From positions 4,526,001 to 4,590,000 of the forward strand of contig NZ_CP139447.1 of assembly GCF_047121295.1 (NCBI RefSeq): a DNA stretch of 64,000 nt. The letters are read 5' to 3'. This DNA comes from Longispora sp047121295. GTDB lineage: Bacteria; Actinomycetota; Actinomycetes; Mycobacteriales; Micromonosporaceae. The translations under genes and the position numbers were made by a program. The notes beneath the pieces are model-generated. The model saw nothing but the letters and a program-made list of their open reading frames with translations. It ran no database searches and was not told the DNA's origin. Below, in pieces: positions 49,089 to 57,691 of the stretch (position 1 is the stretch's first letter; each line of letters opens with the position of its first letter).

Positions 49089-49304
49089 AACCGCATCCCC
49101 GGTCGGATCCGCGTGCGCCGGCCGCCCACATTTACAATTTCCTACTTGTCCGATAGGGATTGCCGGGTGTCTCCTATCCCCAGGACGTCGGATGCCCGCA
49201 GCGCGCGGCGGTCGCCGCGCGCTGCCCGGTCTCTCCCGTGGAGGTGACGCGTCCGGAATCAGCCAGTGATCGATGTGGACCGCGAAAGAAGAAAGGACAC
49301 AGGC

Positions 49305-50876
49305 ATGAAACGGTACACAGCACGCCACCGCGGATTGACGCTCTCGGTGGCCCTGCTCATCCTGATCGCGAGCGGCGTCTACGCGGGTCTGAGGTTCCAG
49401 GGCTCGCCCGCGTCGGCGGCCTCGACGCAACCGAACATCGTGTTCATCGTGACGGACGATCTCAACGAGGACGTCTTCGCCCGCGACGCCGGGCTCCAGA
49501 CGCTCCTGACCAGCCAGGGCACCACGTTCAACAAGCAGTTCGTGGAGCTGTCCCTGTGCTGCCCCTCACGCACGTCGGCGCTGCGTGGGCAGTTCGCCCA
49601 CAACACCGGGATCTACACGAACGACGCGGCCAGCGGCGGCGGCTTCGAGTCCGTGTACAACCGGGGACTGGAGAACTCGACGGTCGCGACCTGGCTGCAG
49701 GGTGCCGGGTACCGGACCGCGCTGTTCGGCAAGTACCTCAACGGCTATCCCAACGGGGCACCGAGCAGCACCTACGTCCCGCCGGGGTGGACCCGGTGGT
49801 TCAGCCCCAACGGAGGAAGCCCGTACTCCGAGTACGACTACGACGTCAACGACAACGGCACCACCGTGCACTACGGCAGCGCGGCCTCGGACTACGGGGT
49901 CGACGTGCTCTCCCGCAAGGTGACCACCTTCATCAAGAACACGACCACGAACTATCCGAACAAGCCCTTCTTCACCTACGTCGCGCCGTACGCCCCGCAC
50001 GGCCCGGCGACCCCGCCGCCCCGTTACGACGGCATCTACGCCGGCGCCAAGGCCCCGCGCACCGCGTCGTTCAACGAGGACGACGTCAGCGACAAGCCGG
50101 CCTGGATCCGCGACAAGGCCAAGCTCACCCAGCCCCAGATCGACACCCTCGACGCCCTGTACGAAAAGCGCAGGGAGTCGCTCCGGGCGGTCACCGACCT
50201 GGTCCAGGACACCGTCGACACCCTGAGGACACAAGGCGTGCTCGACAACACCTACATCGTCTTCACCTCCGACAACGGCTTCCACCAGGGGCAGCACCGG
50301 CTGACCTCCGGCAAGAACACCGCGTACGAGGAGGACCTCAATGTTCCGCTGGTCATCCGGGGGCCCGGAGTCCCGGCCGGCACGGTCGTCAACGCGTTCA
50401 CCCTCAACGTCGACTTCGCCCCGACCTTCGCCGAACTCGCCGGCGTGACGCCGCCCGGCTTCGTCGACGGCCGCTCGCTCGTGCCGTTCCTGAGGGGGAA
50501 CACGCCGACGCCCTGGCGGCTGGCGTTCCTCAACGAGCACGCCGGGCCCAGCACCCTCAACACGAACACCCGGAGCAACCTGCTGGAACCCCAGGATCCC
50601 GGCGACGCACAGGCGCTGGCCAGCGGCGGCGCCCCCGTCTACGTCGGCCTGCGCGCCAAGCCCAACACGCTCGGCACGCACGGCCCGCTGAACTACGTCG
50701 CCTACGACACCGGCGAACACGAACTGTACGACCTGACCGCCGACCCCGACCAGCTCGACAACTCCTACAACGCCGCCGGCCCCACCCTCAGACAGCGGCT
50801 GGACACCTGGGCGGCGAGCCTGAGGAACGCCGCCGGCCAGGCACTGCGGGACGCGGAGCAGAGTCCCCCGCAGTGA
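49305..50876 (+). CDS. secreted Cys-type sulfatase
   Basis: 523 aa. An N-terminal export signal or anchor (LTLSVALLILIASGVYAGL, residues 11-29) is followed by the sulfatase fold: NIVFIVTDDLNEDVF (metal-binding Asp51-Asp52), the maturation motif CCPSRTSALRGQ with Cys85 (C-x-P-S-R), GKYLNGYP, and DNGFHQGQHRL for the second metal pair. Cys85 must be oxidised to formylglycine by FGE, whose gene is not in the window. The substrate is probably a sulfated carbohydrate or aryl sulfate. An AT-rich stretch near 49130-49160 is the likely promoter zone. Closed by the hairpin at 50895-50926. Confidence 0.93.
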   Translation: MKRYTARHRGLTLSVALLILIASGVYAGLRFQGSPASAASTQPNIVFIVTDDLNEDVFARDAGLQTLLTSQGTTFNKQFVELSLCCPSRTSALRGQFAHNTGIYTNDAASGGGFESVYNRGLENSTVATWLQGAGYRTALFGKYLNGYPNGAPSSTYVPPGWTRWFSPNGGSPYSEYDYDVNDNGTTVHYGSAASDYGVDVLSRKVTTFIKNTTTNYPNKPFFTYVAPYAPHGPATPPPRYDGIYAGAKAPRTASFNEDDVSDKPAWIRDKAKLTQPQIDTLDALYEKRRESLRAVTDLVQDTVDTLRTQGVLDNTYIVFTSDNGFHQGQHRLTSGKNTAYEEDLNVPLVIRGPGVPAGTVVNAFTLNVDFAPTFAELAGVTPPGFVDGRSLVPFLRGNTPTPWRLAFLNEHAGPSTLNTNTRSNLLEPQDPGDAQALASGGAPVYVGLRAKPNTLGTHGPLNYVAYDTGEHELYDLTADPDQLDNSYNAAGPTLRQRLDTWAASLRNAAGQALRDAEQSPPQ

Positions 50877-50894
50877 CTGACCGTCACTGACGCG

Positions 50895-50926
50895 GCGGAG
50901 GGGACAGGTCTCCCTGTCCCCTCCGC
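50895..50926. terminator. bidirectional hairpin terminator
   Basis: A perfect 14-bp stem GCGGAGGGGACAGG / CCTGTCCCCTCCGC with a TCTC loop, between the convergent sulfatase and DUF3050 genes. Confidence 0.88.
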
Positions 50927-50951
50927 TGGCGCTCGTCCGACGTGTTGGCGC

Positions 50952-51737
50952 CTACGCCTTGATGGCGGCGAGGATGCCGTCCCACAGCGCGACGCGGGCG
51001 TCGAGGGCCGCGTTGACGGTGTCGGCGCAGTCCTGCCACTTCTGCTCGTCGTCCCCGCACAGGTCGGCCAGCATCTGCATCGCCATCGGGGTGTGCTTCT
51101 CCCCGTCGACCTCGATGTGCCGCTCCAGGTAGTCCACGAACGTGTTCAGCTTGTTGCCGCGCTCGTTGACGGCGACGACCTGGGCGAACATGTCCGGGAT
51201 CAGGTCCTCGCGGCCGAACGCGAACGCCGCTGCCTGGCAGTGGATCGGCTGGGTCTCGATGAACGTGAACGTCGCGTTCGCGAACGCCAGCGACGGGGCC
51301 GGCACCCCCGCCTCGACCAGCGCCTCGCGGACCGGCCTGCCAGCGCGCAGCAGGCTGATCAGCGCGTCGATCGCCGTCGTGTCCGCGCCGGCCTCACGCA
51401 TGCCGTCGACGTACAGCTCGAAGTGGCTGATGTAGCCCTCGCCGAGCTCGTCGCTCTCCTCGACGGTCACGATGTCGTTGATCAGGTGCCGGCTGGACCG
51501 GTGCGTCGTGGGCAGCCACGGCACGGACACGCAGGTCAGGTTGATCTGCAGCGACTTCAGCAGGGACATGAAGTCCCACACCGCGAACACGTGGTGCTCC
51601 ATGAACGTCACGATCGCGTCGTGGTTGTCCAGGTTGCGGTACATCGGGTGGCCGACGACCCGGCTGCGGGCCTCGTCGACGGCCTTCTCCAGGCGTTCGA
51701 TCCCCGGGTGGGTCTGGCCCCAGTCATAACGCGACAT
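50952..51737 (-). CDS. DUF3050 (haem-oxygenase-like fold) protein
   Basis: 261 aa: MSRYDWGQTHPGIERLEKAVDEARSRVVGHPMYRNL, then TFMEHHVFAVWDFMSLLKSLQINL, HLINDIVTVEESDELGEGYISHFELYVDGM, and FGREDLIPDMFAQVV. The spaced His/Glu residues (EHH, EE..D, HFE) fit a haem-oxygenase-like di-metal oxidase fold, a group now known to include many oxidative enzymes. Activity and substrate are unknown. GGAGGAG precedes ATG 51737. It is divergent from a TetR gene, whose palindromes may control both. Confidence 0.88.
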   Translation of the reverse strand: MSRYDWGQTHPGIERLEKAVDEARSRVVGHPMYRNLDNHDAIVTFMEHHVFAVWDFMSLLKSLQINLTCVSVPWLPTTHRSSRHLINDIVTVEESDELGEGYISHFELYVDGMREAGADTTAIDALISLLRAGRPVREALVEAGVPAPSLAFANATFTFIETQPIHCQAAAFAFGREDLIPDMFAQVVAVNERGNKLNTFVDYLERHIEVDGEKHTPMAMQMLADLCGDDEQKWQDCADTVNAALDARVALWDGILAAIKA

Positions 51738-52062
51738 CGAATTCTCCTCCTGCTGGTTGCCGCAACGCTGCGGCACACCGTCCGGTGACGGGCGTGCCCG
51801 GATCGCAGCCGACTCTGCCGTCGGGCGCTACAGATCCACCGCAGATCCGGTACGAGCGCGCCACGCGGCCCCCGTTCGCACCGGGGCACGGCTCACCGTG
51901 CCTGTCCCCGCACGGCGGATTACTGTTGGTTCCCCGCCAGGCTAGGCCGGTTCGACGAAGGCCCGCAATGGGTTGGACCGGCGCTTTCGCACTTTAAGAT
52001 GAGGCAACCCTCCACTTAGAGGCCATAAGCGGAGGACGTCCTCCGGTTGTATGCTGCGGCGC
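51738..52062. other. 325-base intergenic region between DUF3050 and TetR genes
   Basis: No coding pattern is seen. The left part is GC-rich and featureless. The right part (from about 51990) becomes AT-richer (CACTTTAAGATGAGG) and contains the inverted repeats listed separately, so the divergent promoters are probably here. Confidence 0.6.
52009..52044. promoter_or_regulatory. overlapping palindromes, likely TetR operator
   Basis: CCTCCACTTA (52009-52018) and TAAGCGGAGG (52026-52035) form a 10-bp inverted repeat with one mismatch and a 7-base centre. The right arm's GGAGG is shared with a perfect palindrome GGAGGACGTCCTCC (52031-52044). They end 18 bases before ATG 52063, where a TetR repressor would block transcription. 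Confidence 0.72.
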
Positions 52063-52722
52063 ATGGCAACCCGCAGGGCCCCCGCCGGGCCGCTTCGTCA
52101 GGACGCGCGCCGCAACCGCACCGCGCTGGTCGTCGCGGCCAAGGCCGCCTTCGCGGAGGAGGGCCTCAACGCCGCGCTGGAGGGGGTCGCCCGCCGCGCG
52201 GGGGTCGCGGTCGGCACGCTCTACCGGCACTTCCCGACCCGGATGGACCTCGTCGCCGCCGTCATCGCCGACAAGAAACGCGCCTGGATCAAGGCCGCCG
52301 AGGCCGCTGTCGTGATGGAACCGGCCTGGGACGGGCTCGTGTTCTTCCTCGAACGGACCTGCGAGCTACAGGCCGGTGACCTCGCGTTCAACGACATCGC
52401 GTCGATGCGGTTCCCGCACGCCGGCATCGAGGCCGCCCGCAAACGCGCCTACGACCTCGGCCGTCGGATCGTCGAGCGGGCCCAGGCGGAGGGGAGCCTG
52501 CGCGCCGACGTCACCGCCGAGGACCTGGCGTTCATCGTCTGGGCGCTCTCCCGGGTCAGCGAGGCGACCTTCGCCATCGACCCGAAGGCCTGGCGGCGCT
52601 ACCTCGCGCTCGCCCTCGACGGCTACCGGGCCACCGCCGCCCACCCGCTGCCCGCACCACCGCTGCGCCCCCGTCAGGTGCTGCGGGCCCAACTCCAACT
52701 CGGCCGCCGCCGGCTCCGGTGA
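52063..52722 (+). CDS. TetR-family transcriptional regulator
   Basis: 219 aa. The N-terminal HTH reads RRNRTALVVAAKAAFAEEGLNAALEGVARRAGVAVGTLYRHFPTRMDL. The C-terminal ligand domain matches the TetR_C SbtR-like type (RRIVERAQAEGSLRADVTAEDLAFIVWALSRV). ATG 52063 was preferred over 52051 by domain position; neither has a clear Shine-Dalgarno, so the message may be nearly leaderless. It is divergent from the DUF3050 gene, and the two palindromes upstream of it suggest autoregulation. Confidence 0.92.
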   Translation: MATRRAPAGPLRQDARRNRTALVVAAKAAFAEEGLNAALEGVARRAGVAVGTLYRHFPTRMDLVAAVIADKKRAWIKAAEAAVVMEPAWDGLVFFLERTCELQAGDLAFNDIASMRFPHAGIEAARKRAYDLGRRIVERAQAEGSLRADVTAEDLAFIVWALSRVSEATFAIDPKAWRRYLALALDGYRATAAHPLPAPPLRPRQVLRAQLQLGRRRLR

Positions 52723-52799
52723 CACACCGCCCGCCGCCGAACGGAGTGCGTGGCGCAGTTCGCGCTCCGGCCCGGCTCGGCGATGGCCGGGGCCGCCGG

Positions 52800-53093
52800 T
52801 CAGTCGATGCCTTCGATGATCCGGAAGTCGCGCTCGAAGCCGTCGGGGAGGGCGACCAGCGCCTTCTGGTACGCCTCGCTCTCGTATGCCGCGACGGCCT
52901 GTTCAAAGCTGTCGAACTCGATCAGGACGACGCGTTGCGTGATTCCGGCCTCGTGGGCGACGACCCGACCGCCACGGGACAGGGTGCGCCCGCCCCCGGC
53001 CTGGACAGCCGGACGGGCCAGGTCGACGTAGGCAGTCAGACTCTCCGGGCCGGAAATGGCGGGGTAGACACTGACCCAGTAGCCCTTGGCCAT
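52800..53093 (-). CDS. DUF1330 family protein
   Basis: A 97-aa alpha/beta-barrel-dimer protein: MAKGYWVSVYPAISGPESLTAYVDLARPAV, then RVVAHEAGITQRVVLIEFDSFEQAVAAYESEAYQKAL and FRIIEGID. This is the whole DUF1330 fold, whose function is unknown. It faces the LysR gene on the other strand; the 188-base gap between them could carry both promoters. Confidence 0.93.
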   Translation of the reverse strand: MAKGYWVSVYPAISGPESLTAYVDLARPAVQAGGGRTLSRGGRVVAHEAGITQRVVLIEFDSFEQAVAAYESEAYQKALVALPDGFERDFRIIEGID

Positions 53094-53281
53094 GGAAACC
53101 TCCCGTGTTCGGCCGGACAGGTCCGACTCCGAATGGACACTCAGATCGATCGATCCCGGCGATGGGTACCGCAGACAGTGGAATCGCCATGTGCGCAGGT
53201 TAGGGCTTGATGCGCGGTCGGGGGAAAGACCGGTGCGGGATAGACTCAGAACGGCTCGTTATCAATCGGCGGGGGGGGCAC

Positions 53282-54184
53282 GTGGCACCGGACACGGTGA
53301 GCCTGCGGTACTTCCTGGTGCTGGCGCAGGAGTTGAACTTCACCCGCGCGGCCGCACGGATCGGTATCGCACAGCCCGCGCTCAGCGCCCGGATGCGCCG
53401 ATTGGAGGCGGAACTCGGTACGGCCCTGCTGATCCGCGACACGCGTAGCGTCGTGTTGACCACGGCCGGTGCGGCTTTGGCGGAGTCCGCGCCGCCCGCG
53501 CTGGCGGCGCTGGACCGGGCGTGGGACACCGCCCGGAGCGCGGCGGCAGGTGTTCTGGGCACGCTGCGGATCGGATACAGCCTCAGCGCCGGGGCCGAGA
53601 CGGCACCGGCCCTGGTGGACAGGCTGATTCGCGGCAACAGCGGGCTCCAGGTCGGCGCGGTCCCGATGGCGACACCGGAGATCTCCCCCGCGGTCGCCGA
53701 CGGCCGCATCGATGCCGGGATCACCCGCGGTGAACAACCGGGCCGTGGCGTGCGCCGGTTCCTGCTGCGACGTGCGCGCATCGGGGTCCAGCTGGCGCAG
53801 CACCATCCGCTGGCCGAACGCCCGGAGATCGAGATCGCCGACGCGGCCGCGTATCCGCTGCGACTCCCGGACCGTGCGGCCAACCCCGTGATCCACGATC
53901 AGCTGTCCGCAGTCTTCCGAGACACCCGGCCACACCCCCGATTCCAAACGCCGGCGGTCTCCTTCGACATGTCCCAGCGCGACCTGCGCGACGGGGTCAC
54001 CCTCGCCCCGGCCGGAGAAGCCGCGGCCACGGTACAACCGGCCGGCCTCACCTGGCGGCCGCTGCGGGGCGCGCCCAGCCTGACGTTCCACCTGGTCCTC
54101 CCACGCGAGCAGTCGCCACTACACCGCCGCGTCCGTGCCGTCGCCAAAACCCTGGCGCACGAGCTGCACTGGCTGCCGGACTGA
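53282..54184 (+). CDS. LysR-family transcriptional regulator
   Basis: 300 aa. HTH: VSLRYFLVLAQELNFTRAAARIGIAQPALSARMRRLEAELG; the effector domain follows (LGTLRIGYSLSAGAETAPALVDRL). The start is taken as GTG 53282, preceded by a run of eight G that doubles as a ribosome site. Longer readings have no support. It is divergent from the DUF1330 gene. Immediately after the stop lies a protease remnant, so the downstream neighbour has been lost. Confidence 0.9.
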   Translation: MAPDTVSLRYFLVLAQELNFTRAAARIGIAQPALSARMRRLEAELGTALLIRDTRSVVLTTAGAALAESAPPALAALDRAWDTARSAAAGVLGTLRIGYSLSAGAETAPALVDRLIRGNSGLQVGAVPMATPEISPAVADGRIDAGITRGEQPGRGVRRFLLRRARIGVQLAQHHPLAERPEIEIADAAAYPLRLPDRAANPVIHDQLSAVFRDTRPHPRFQTPAVSFDMSQRDLRDGVTLAPAGEAAATVQPAGLTWRPLRGAPSLTFHLVLPREQSPLHRRVRAVAKTLAHELHWLPD

Positions 54185-54186
54185 CG

Positions 54187-54486
54187 CGCCAGGTAGAGGC
54201 GAACATCCGCGACACCACCCGGGCGATGCCGGTGGCCTGCCCCGACGGCTGCGGCACGGGCCTGGTCGACGCGACGGCGGCGGTGCGCGCGGCCGTGGGC
54301 CGGGTCTTCGCCAACGCCACCGATGCGGCGATCCCCGACAACGGCGCGGTGGTGACCTCCACGATCGCGGTGGCCGGCGTCAGCGCCCCGTGCCGGGCCG
54401 CCCGACGGAGGTTTGTCGGATCGTACGAGTTCGTGGGTCCGGGTTCGTACGGGAACACGAAGACGGCGGCGTCGAGTGCCGGTTAG
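54187..54486 (+). pseudogene. C-terminal remnant of a subtilisin-like (S8) protease with P-domain start
   Basis: The frame reads RQVEANIRDTTRAMPVACPDGCGTGLVDATAAVRAA, the last part of an S8 domain (TTRAMP..C..GCGtGlVdA). FANATDAAIPDNGAVVTSTIAVAG follows, the opening of a proprotein-convertase P domain. Similarity stops near 54405 and the frame ends at 54486. The catalytic triad is entirely missing, and there is no start for it after the LysR stop. A decayed fragment. Confidence 0.7.
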
Positions 54487-54495
54487 GGTTCTGGC

Positions 54496-55839
54496 GTGGC
54501 GGACCTGACGGCAAGACTGGCGCGGCTCATCGACGAGCACCGGATCCCCGGTGCGTCCGTCGCGTACTCGGTGCACGGCGCCGTCACCGAGGCGGCGGCG
54601 GGCGTGGTGAACCGCGACACGGGGGTGCGGGTCACGCCCGACAGCGTGTTCCAGATGGGTTCGGTGACGAAGCTGTGGACCGCCACGCTGGTCCAGCAGC
54701 TCGTCGACGACGGCCTGCTCGACCTGGACGAGCCGGTCCGCCGTCACCTGCCCGACCTGCGGCTGGCGGACGAGGGCACCGCCGCCGGCCTGACCAGCCG
54801 GGACCTGCTCCGGCACACGACCGGGTTCGCCGGGGACATCTTCGACGACCACGGTCGCGGGGACGACGCCGTGGGTCGGCTCGTCGCCCAGCTCGCCGGG
54901 GCCGACCCGATCGCGGCGCGCGGCGAGCTGTTCTCCTACTGCAACGCCGGCTACTGCGTCCTCGGGCACCTCGTCGCCACCCTGCGGGGTACGACCTGGG
55001 AAGGGGCGGTCCGGGAGTTCCTGATCGGGCCGCTCGGGCTCACCGACGCCGCCCTGTTCGCCGAGGAGGCCATCCTGTTCCGGGCGGCCGTCGGCCACGT
55101 CGGCCCGGAGCGGGCGGTGTACCCGCGCTGGCAGATGCCCCGGTCGGTCGCCCCGGCCGGCTCCACGGCCTGCGTGTCGGCCCGGACCCTGCTCGCCTTC
55201 GGCCAGCTGTTCCTCGACGGCGGCCGGGACGGGGTGCTCTCCCCGGCGGCGGTCGAGCGCGGCTGGCGGCCGCAGGTGGCGGTACCCGGCGGTTCGGGGC
55301 GTCGCGCGTCGCACTGGGGACTCGGTTGGATGCTGTTCGACTGGGGCGGCACCCGGGTCGTCGGCCACGACGGCAGCACCCCGGGCCAGAGCGCGTACTT
55401 CCGTCTGGTGCCCGAGGCGGGCCTGGTGATCGCCGGACTCGCCAACGGCGGCGACGCGCCGGCGCTGTACCACGAGCTGATCGTGCCGCTGATCGAGGAG
55501 CTCACCGGGATCACGGTTCCCGCCGCGCCGGTCCCGCCGGCGGAGCCCGTGCCCGTCGACGCGGCGCCCTACGTCGGCAGCTACGTCGACACCCTGGTCA
55601 CCTACCGGGTCTCCCCCGCCGGGTCCGGGCTGACCGTCACCGAGGAGCCCGGGCAGTTCGCCCGCGAGGCCGGGGCCAGCACGTCCTCTGCCGTCTACGC
55701 GCACCTGGACGGCGACCGGTTCATCCGTAGCGAGCCTGTCCAGGGGACGTACCCGGTGCTCACCTTCGTCCGCGCCGACGGCGGGCCGGCCACCCACCTG
55801 CACAACACCCGGGCCATCCCCCGGCGGGAGCGGGCGTGA
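54496..55839 (+). CDS. serine hydrolase of the beta-lactamase/D-aminopeptidase (S12) fold
   Basis: 447 aa. The active-site motif is GSVTK (Ser56, Lys59); the second is a Tyr-x-Asn in FSYCNAGY, and the third is HDG in VVGHDGSTPG. The C-terminal 90 residues form a lipocalin-like beta region as in D-stereospecific peptidases and esterases. There is no signal peptide, so it is cytoplasmic. GTG 54496 starts the family pattern. It is the first gene of a five-gene operon whose later genes act on acylated D-amino acids, so a D-peptidase or D-amino-ester activity is plausible. The stop overlaps the GNAT start (GTGA). Confidence 0.88.
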   Translation: MADLTARLARLIDEHRIPGASVAYSVHGAVTEAAAGVVNRDTGVRVTPDSVFQMGSVTKLWTATLVQQLVDDGLLDLDEPVRRHLPDLRLADEGTAAGLTSRDLLRHTTGFAGDIFDDHGRGDDAVGRLVAQLAGADPIAARGELFSYCNAGYCVLGHLVATLRGTTWEGAVREFLIGPLGLTDAALFAEEAILFRAAVGHVGPERAVYPRWQMPRSVAPAGSTACVSARTLLAFGQLFLDGGRDGVLSPAAVERGWRPQVAVPGGSGRRASHWGLGWMLFDWGGTRVVGHDGSTPGQSAYFRLVPEAGLVIAGLANGGDAPALYHELIVPLIEELTGITVPAAPVPPAEPVPVDAAPYVGSYVDTLVTYRVSPAGSGLTVTEEPGQFAREAGASTSSAVYAHLDGDRFIRSEPVQGTYPVLTFVRADGGPATHLHNTRAIPRRERA

Positions 55840-56585
55840 TCCGCGAGCTCACCGCGATGGCGGACATGCAGGCCGTCGCGGGGCTGTTCGGCCGGGTCTG
55901 GCTGACCGGCGACGCGCATCAGCCGGTCCAGCCGGAACTGCTGCGCGCGCTGGCCCACGCGGGCAACTACGTCGCCGGCGCGTACGTCGACGGGCAGCTC
56001 GCCGGGGCGGCGGTGGGCTTCCGGGGTGGCGACGGTCAACTGCACTCGCACATCACGGCCGTCCTCCCCTGGTACGAGGGGCGGGGCGTCGGGCGGGCCC
56101 TGAAGGCGCACCAACGGTCGTGGGCGGTGCGGCACGGGCTGACCCGGATCACGTGGACCTTCGATCCGCTGGTCACCCGCAACGCGCACTTCAACCTGGT
56201 GCGGCTCGGCGCGCGGGTCGTGGAGTACCTGGTGGACTTCTACGGCGAGATGACCGACGGCGTGAACGGCGGGCAGGGCTCCGACCGGCTGCTGGTGAGC
56301 TGGGGAACCACCGATCCGCCGGCCGTCGAGCCCGCCCCCGGGGGCACCGTGGTGCTGGACCGCGACCCGCACGGCGGGCCGCTGCGGGTGGCCGACCCGT
56401 CCGGGCCCCGGCTGCTGGTCGCCGGGCCCGCCGACATCGCCGGCCTGCGGGAGTCGGCTCCCGGCCTCGCGTACGCGTGGCGGACCGCGCTCCGCGACAC
56501 CCTGCTCCCCACCCTCGCCGAGGGCTACCGGATCACCGGCGTGACCCGTACCGGATGGTATGCGCTCTCCAAGGAGACCTCATGA
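55836..56585 (+). CDS. GNAT family N-acyltransferase
   Basis: 249 aa. The acyl-CoA-binding part reads ITAVLPWYEGRGVGRALKAHQRSWAVRHG (Q/RxxGxG/A type: GRGVGRA), with ITWTFDPLVTRNAHFNLVRLGARV typical of the GNAT group encoded next to N-succinylamino-acid racemases. In Geobacillus-type pathways this enzyme succinylates D-amino acids before racemisation (established for those relatives). Here the same neighbour follows directly. GTG 55836 overlaps the upstream stop, and its own stop overlaps the racemase ATG. Confidence 0.9.
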   Translation: MIRELTAMADMQAVAGLFGRVWLTGDAHQPVQPELLRALAHAGNYVAGAYVDGQLAGAAVGFRGGDGQLHSHITAVLPWYEGRGVGRALKAHQRSWAVRHGLTRITWTFDPLVTRNAHFNLVRLGARVVEYLVDFYGEMTDGVNGGQGSDRLLVSWGTTDPPAVEPAPGGTVVLDRDPHGGPLRVADPSGPRLLVAGPADIAGLRESAPGLAYAWRTALRDTLLPTLAEGYRITGVTRTGWYALSKETS

Positions 56586-57691
56586 AGCTCGACGGCCTGG
56601 AACTGCGCCGGATCACCCTGCCGCTCACCGCCCCGTTCCGCACCTCGTTCGGCACCGAACACACCCGTGACGTCCTGCTGCTGCGGGTCCAGGGCCCCGA
56701 CGGCGAGGGCTGGGGCGAGTGCGTGGCGATGGCCGGGCCCTACTACTCGTCCGAGCACGTCACCGGGGCCGCCGAGGTGATCCGGCGGTTCCTGCTCCCC
56801 GCCCTCGCCGGGGACGTCGACGCGCACACCGCCGAGCAGCGGATGGGCCGGGTGCGGGGGCACCGGATGGCGAAGTCGGCGGTGCTGATGGCCGTGCTCG
56901 ACGCCCAGCTGCGGATGGCGGGGATGTCGTGGGGCGGCTATCTCGGCGCGACCCGTGACCGGGTACCGGCCGGGGTGAGCGTCGGCATCATGGACTCGGT
57001 CCCGCAGCTCCTCGACGCCGTCGACGGCTACCTCGCCGAGGGCTACCTGCGGATCAAGCTGAAGATCGAACCCGGCTGGGACCTGGCGCCCGTCGCCGCC
57101 GTCCGGGAGCGCTTCGGTGACATCGCGCTGCAGGTCGACGCCAACACCGCCTACAGCCTCTCCGACGCCCGGCACCTGGCCCGGCTCGACCCGTTCGGGC
57201 TGCTGCTGATCGAACAGCCGCTCCCCGAGGAGGACATCCGGGGGCACGCCGAACTGGCCCGACGCATCTCCACCCCGATCTGCCTGGACGAGTCGATCGT
57301 CTCCGCCCGGGCCGCGGCCGACGCGATCAGCCTGGGCGCGGCGGCCGTCGTGAACATCAAGCCCGGCAGAGTCGGCGGGTACCTGGAGGCGCGCCGGATC
57401 CACGACGTGTGCGCCGCGCACGGCGTACCCGTCTGGGCCGGTGGCATGCTCGAGACCGGTCTGGGGCGGGCCGCCAACGTCGCGCTGGCGGCGTTGCCCG
57501 GCTTCACCCTGCCCGGTGACACCTCCGCCTCCCGGCGGTACTACGCCCGGGACATCACTGACCCGTTCACCCTGGACGACGGACACCTGGCCGTGCCGAC
57601 CGGCCCCGGCCTCGGCGTCTCCCCGGACCTGGACTTCCTCGAACAGATCACCACCCACCGCGAGTGGCTCGCCGTGCCCGCGACCGCGTGA
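56582..57691 (+). CDS. N-acylamino-acid racemase / o-succinylbenzoate synthase-like enolase
   Basis: 369 aa, enolase superfamily, muconate-lactonising subgroup. The KxK pair is Lys159-Lys161 (RIKLKIEPG), the metal ligands are Asp186, Glu211 and Asp236 (QVDAN, LIEQPLP, CLDES), and the second base is Lys260 (NIKPGRVGG). The capping domain includes PFRTSFGTEH, as in NAAAR/NSAR enzymes. Because a GNAT gene precedes it and a D-acylase follows, N-acylamino-acid racemase is preferred over MenC. ATGA overlaps with the GNAT gene; a 1-base overlap (TGATG) with the PucR gene follows. Confidence 0.9.
   Translation: MKLDGLELRRITLPLTAPFRTSFGTEHTRDVLLLRVQGPDGEGWGECVAMAGPYYSSEHVTGAAEVIRRFLLPALAGDVDAHTAEQRMGRVRGHRMAKSAVLMAVLDAQLRMAGMSWGGYLGATRDRVPAGVSVGIMDSVPQLLDAVDGYLAEGYLRIKLKIEPGWDLAPVAAVRERFGDIALQVDANTAYSLSDARHLARLDPFGLLLIEQPLPEEDIRGHAELARRISTPICLDESIVSARAAADAISLGAAAVVNIKPGRVGGYLEARRIHDVCAAHGVPVWAGGMLETGLGRAANVALAALPGFTLPGDTSASRRYYARDITDPFTLDDGHLAVPTGPGLGVSPDLDFLEQITTHREWLAVPATA

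Noticed and set aside
56582..57691. menC of menaquinone synthesis
   Set aside because: No other men genes nearby; GNAT and D-aminoacylase neighbours fit N-acylamino-acid racemase better.
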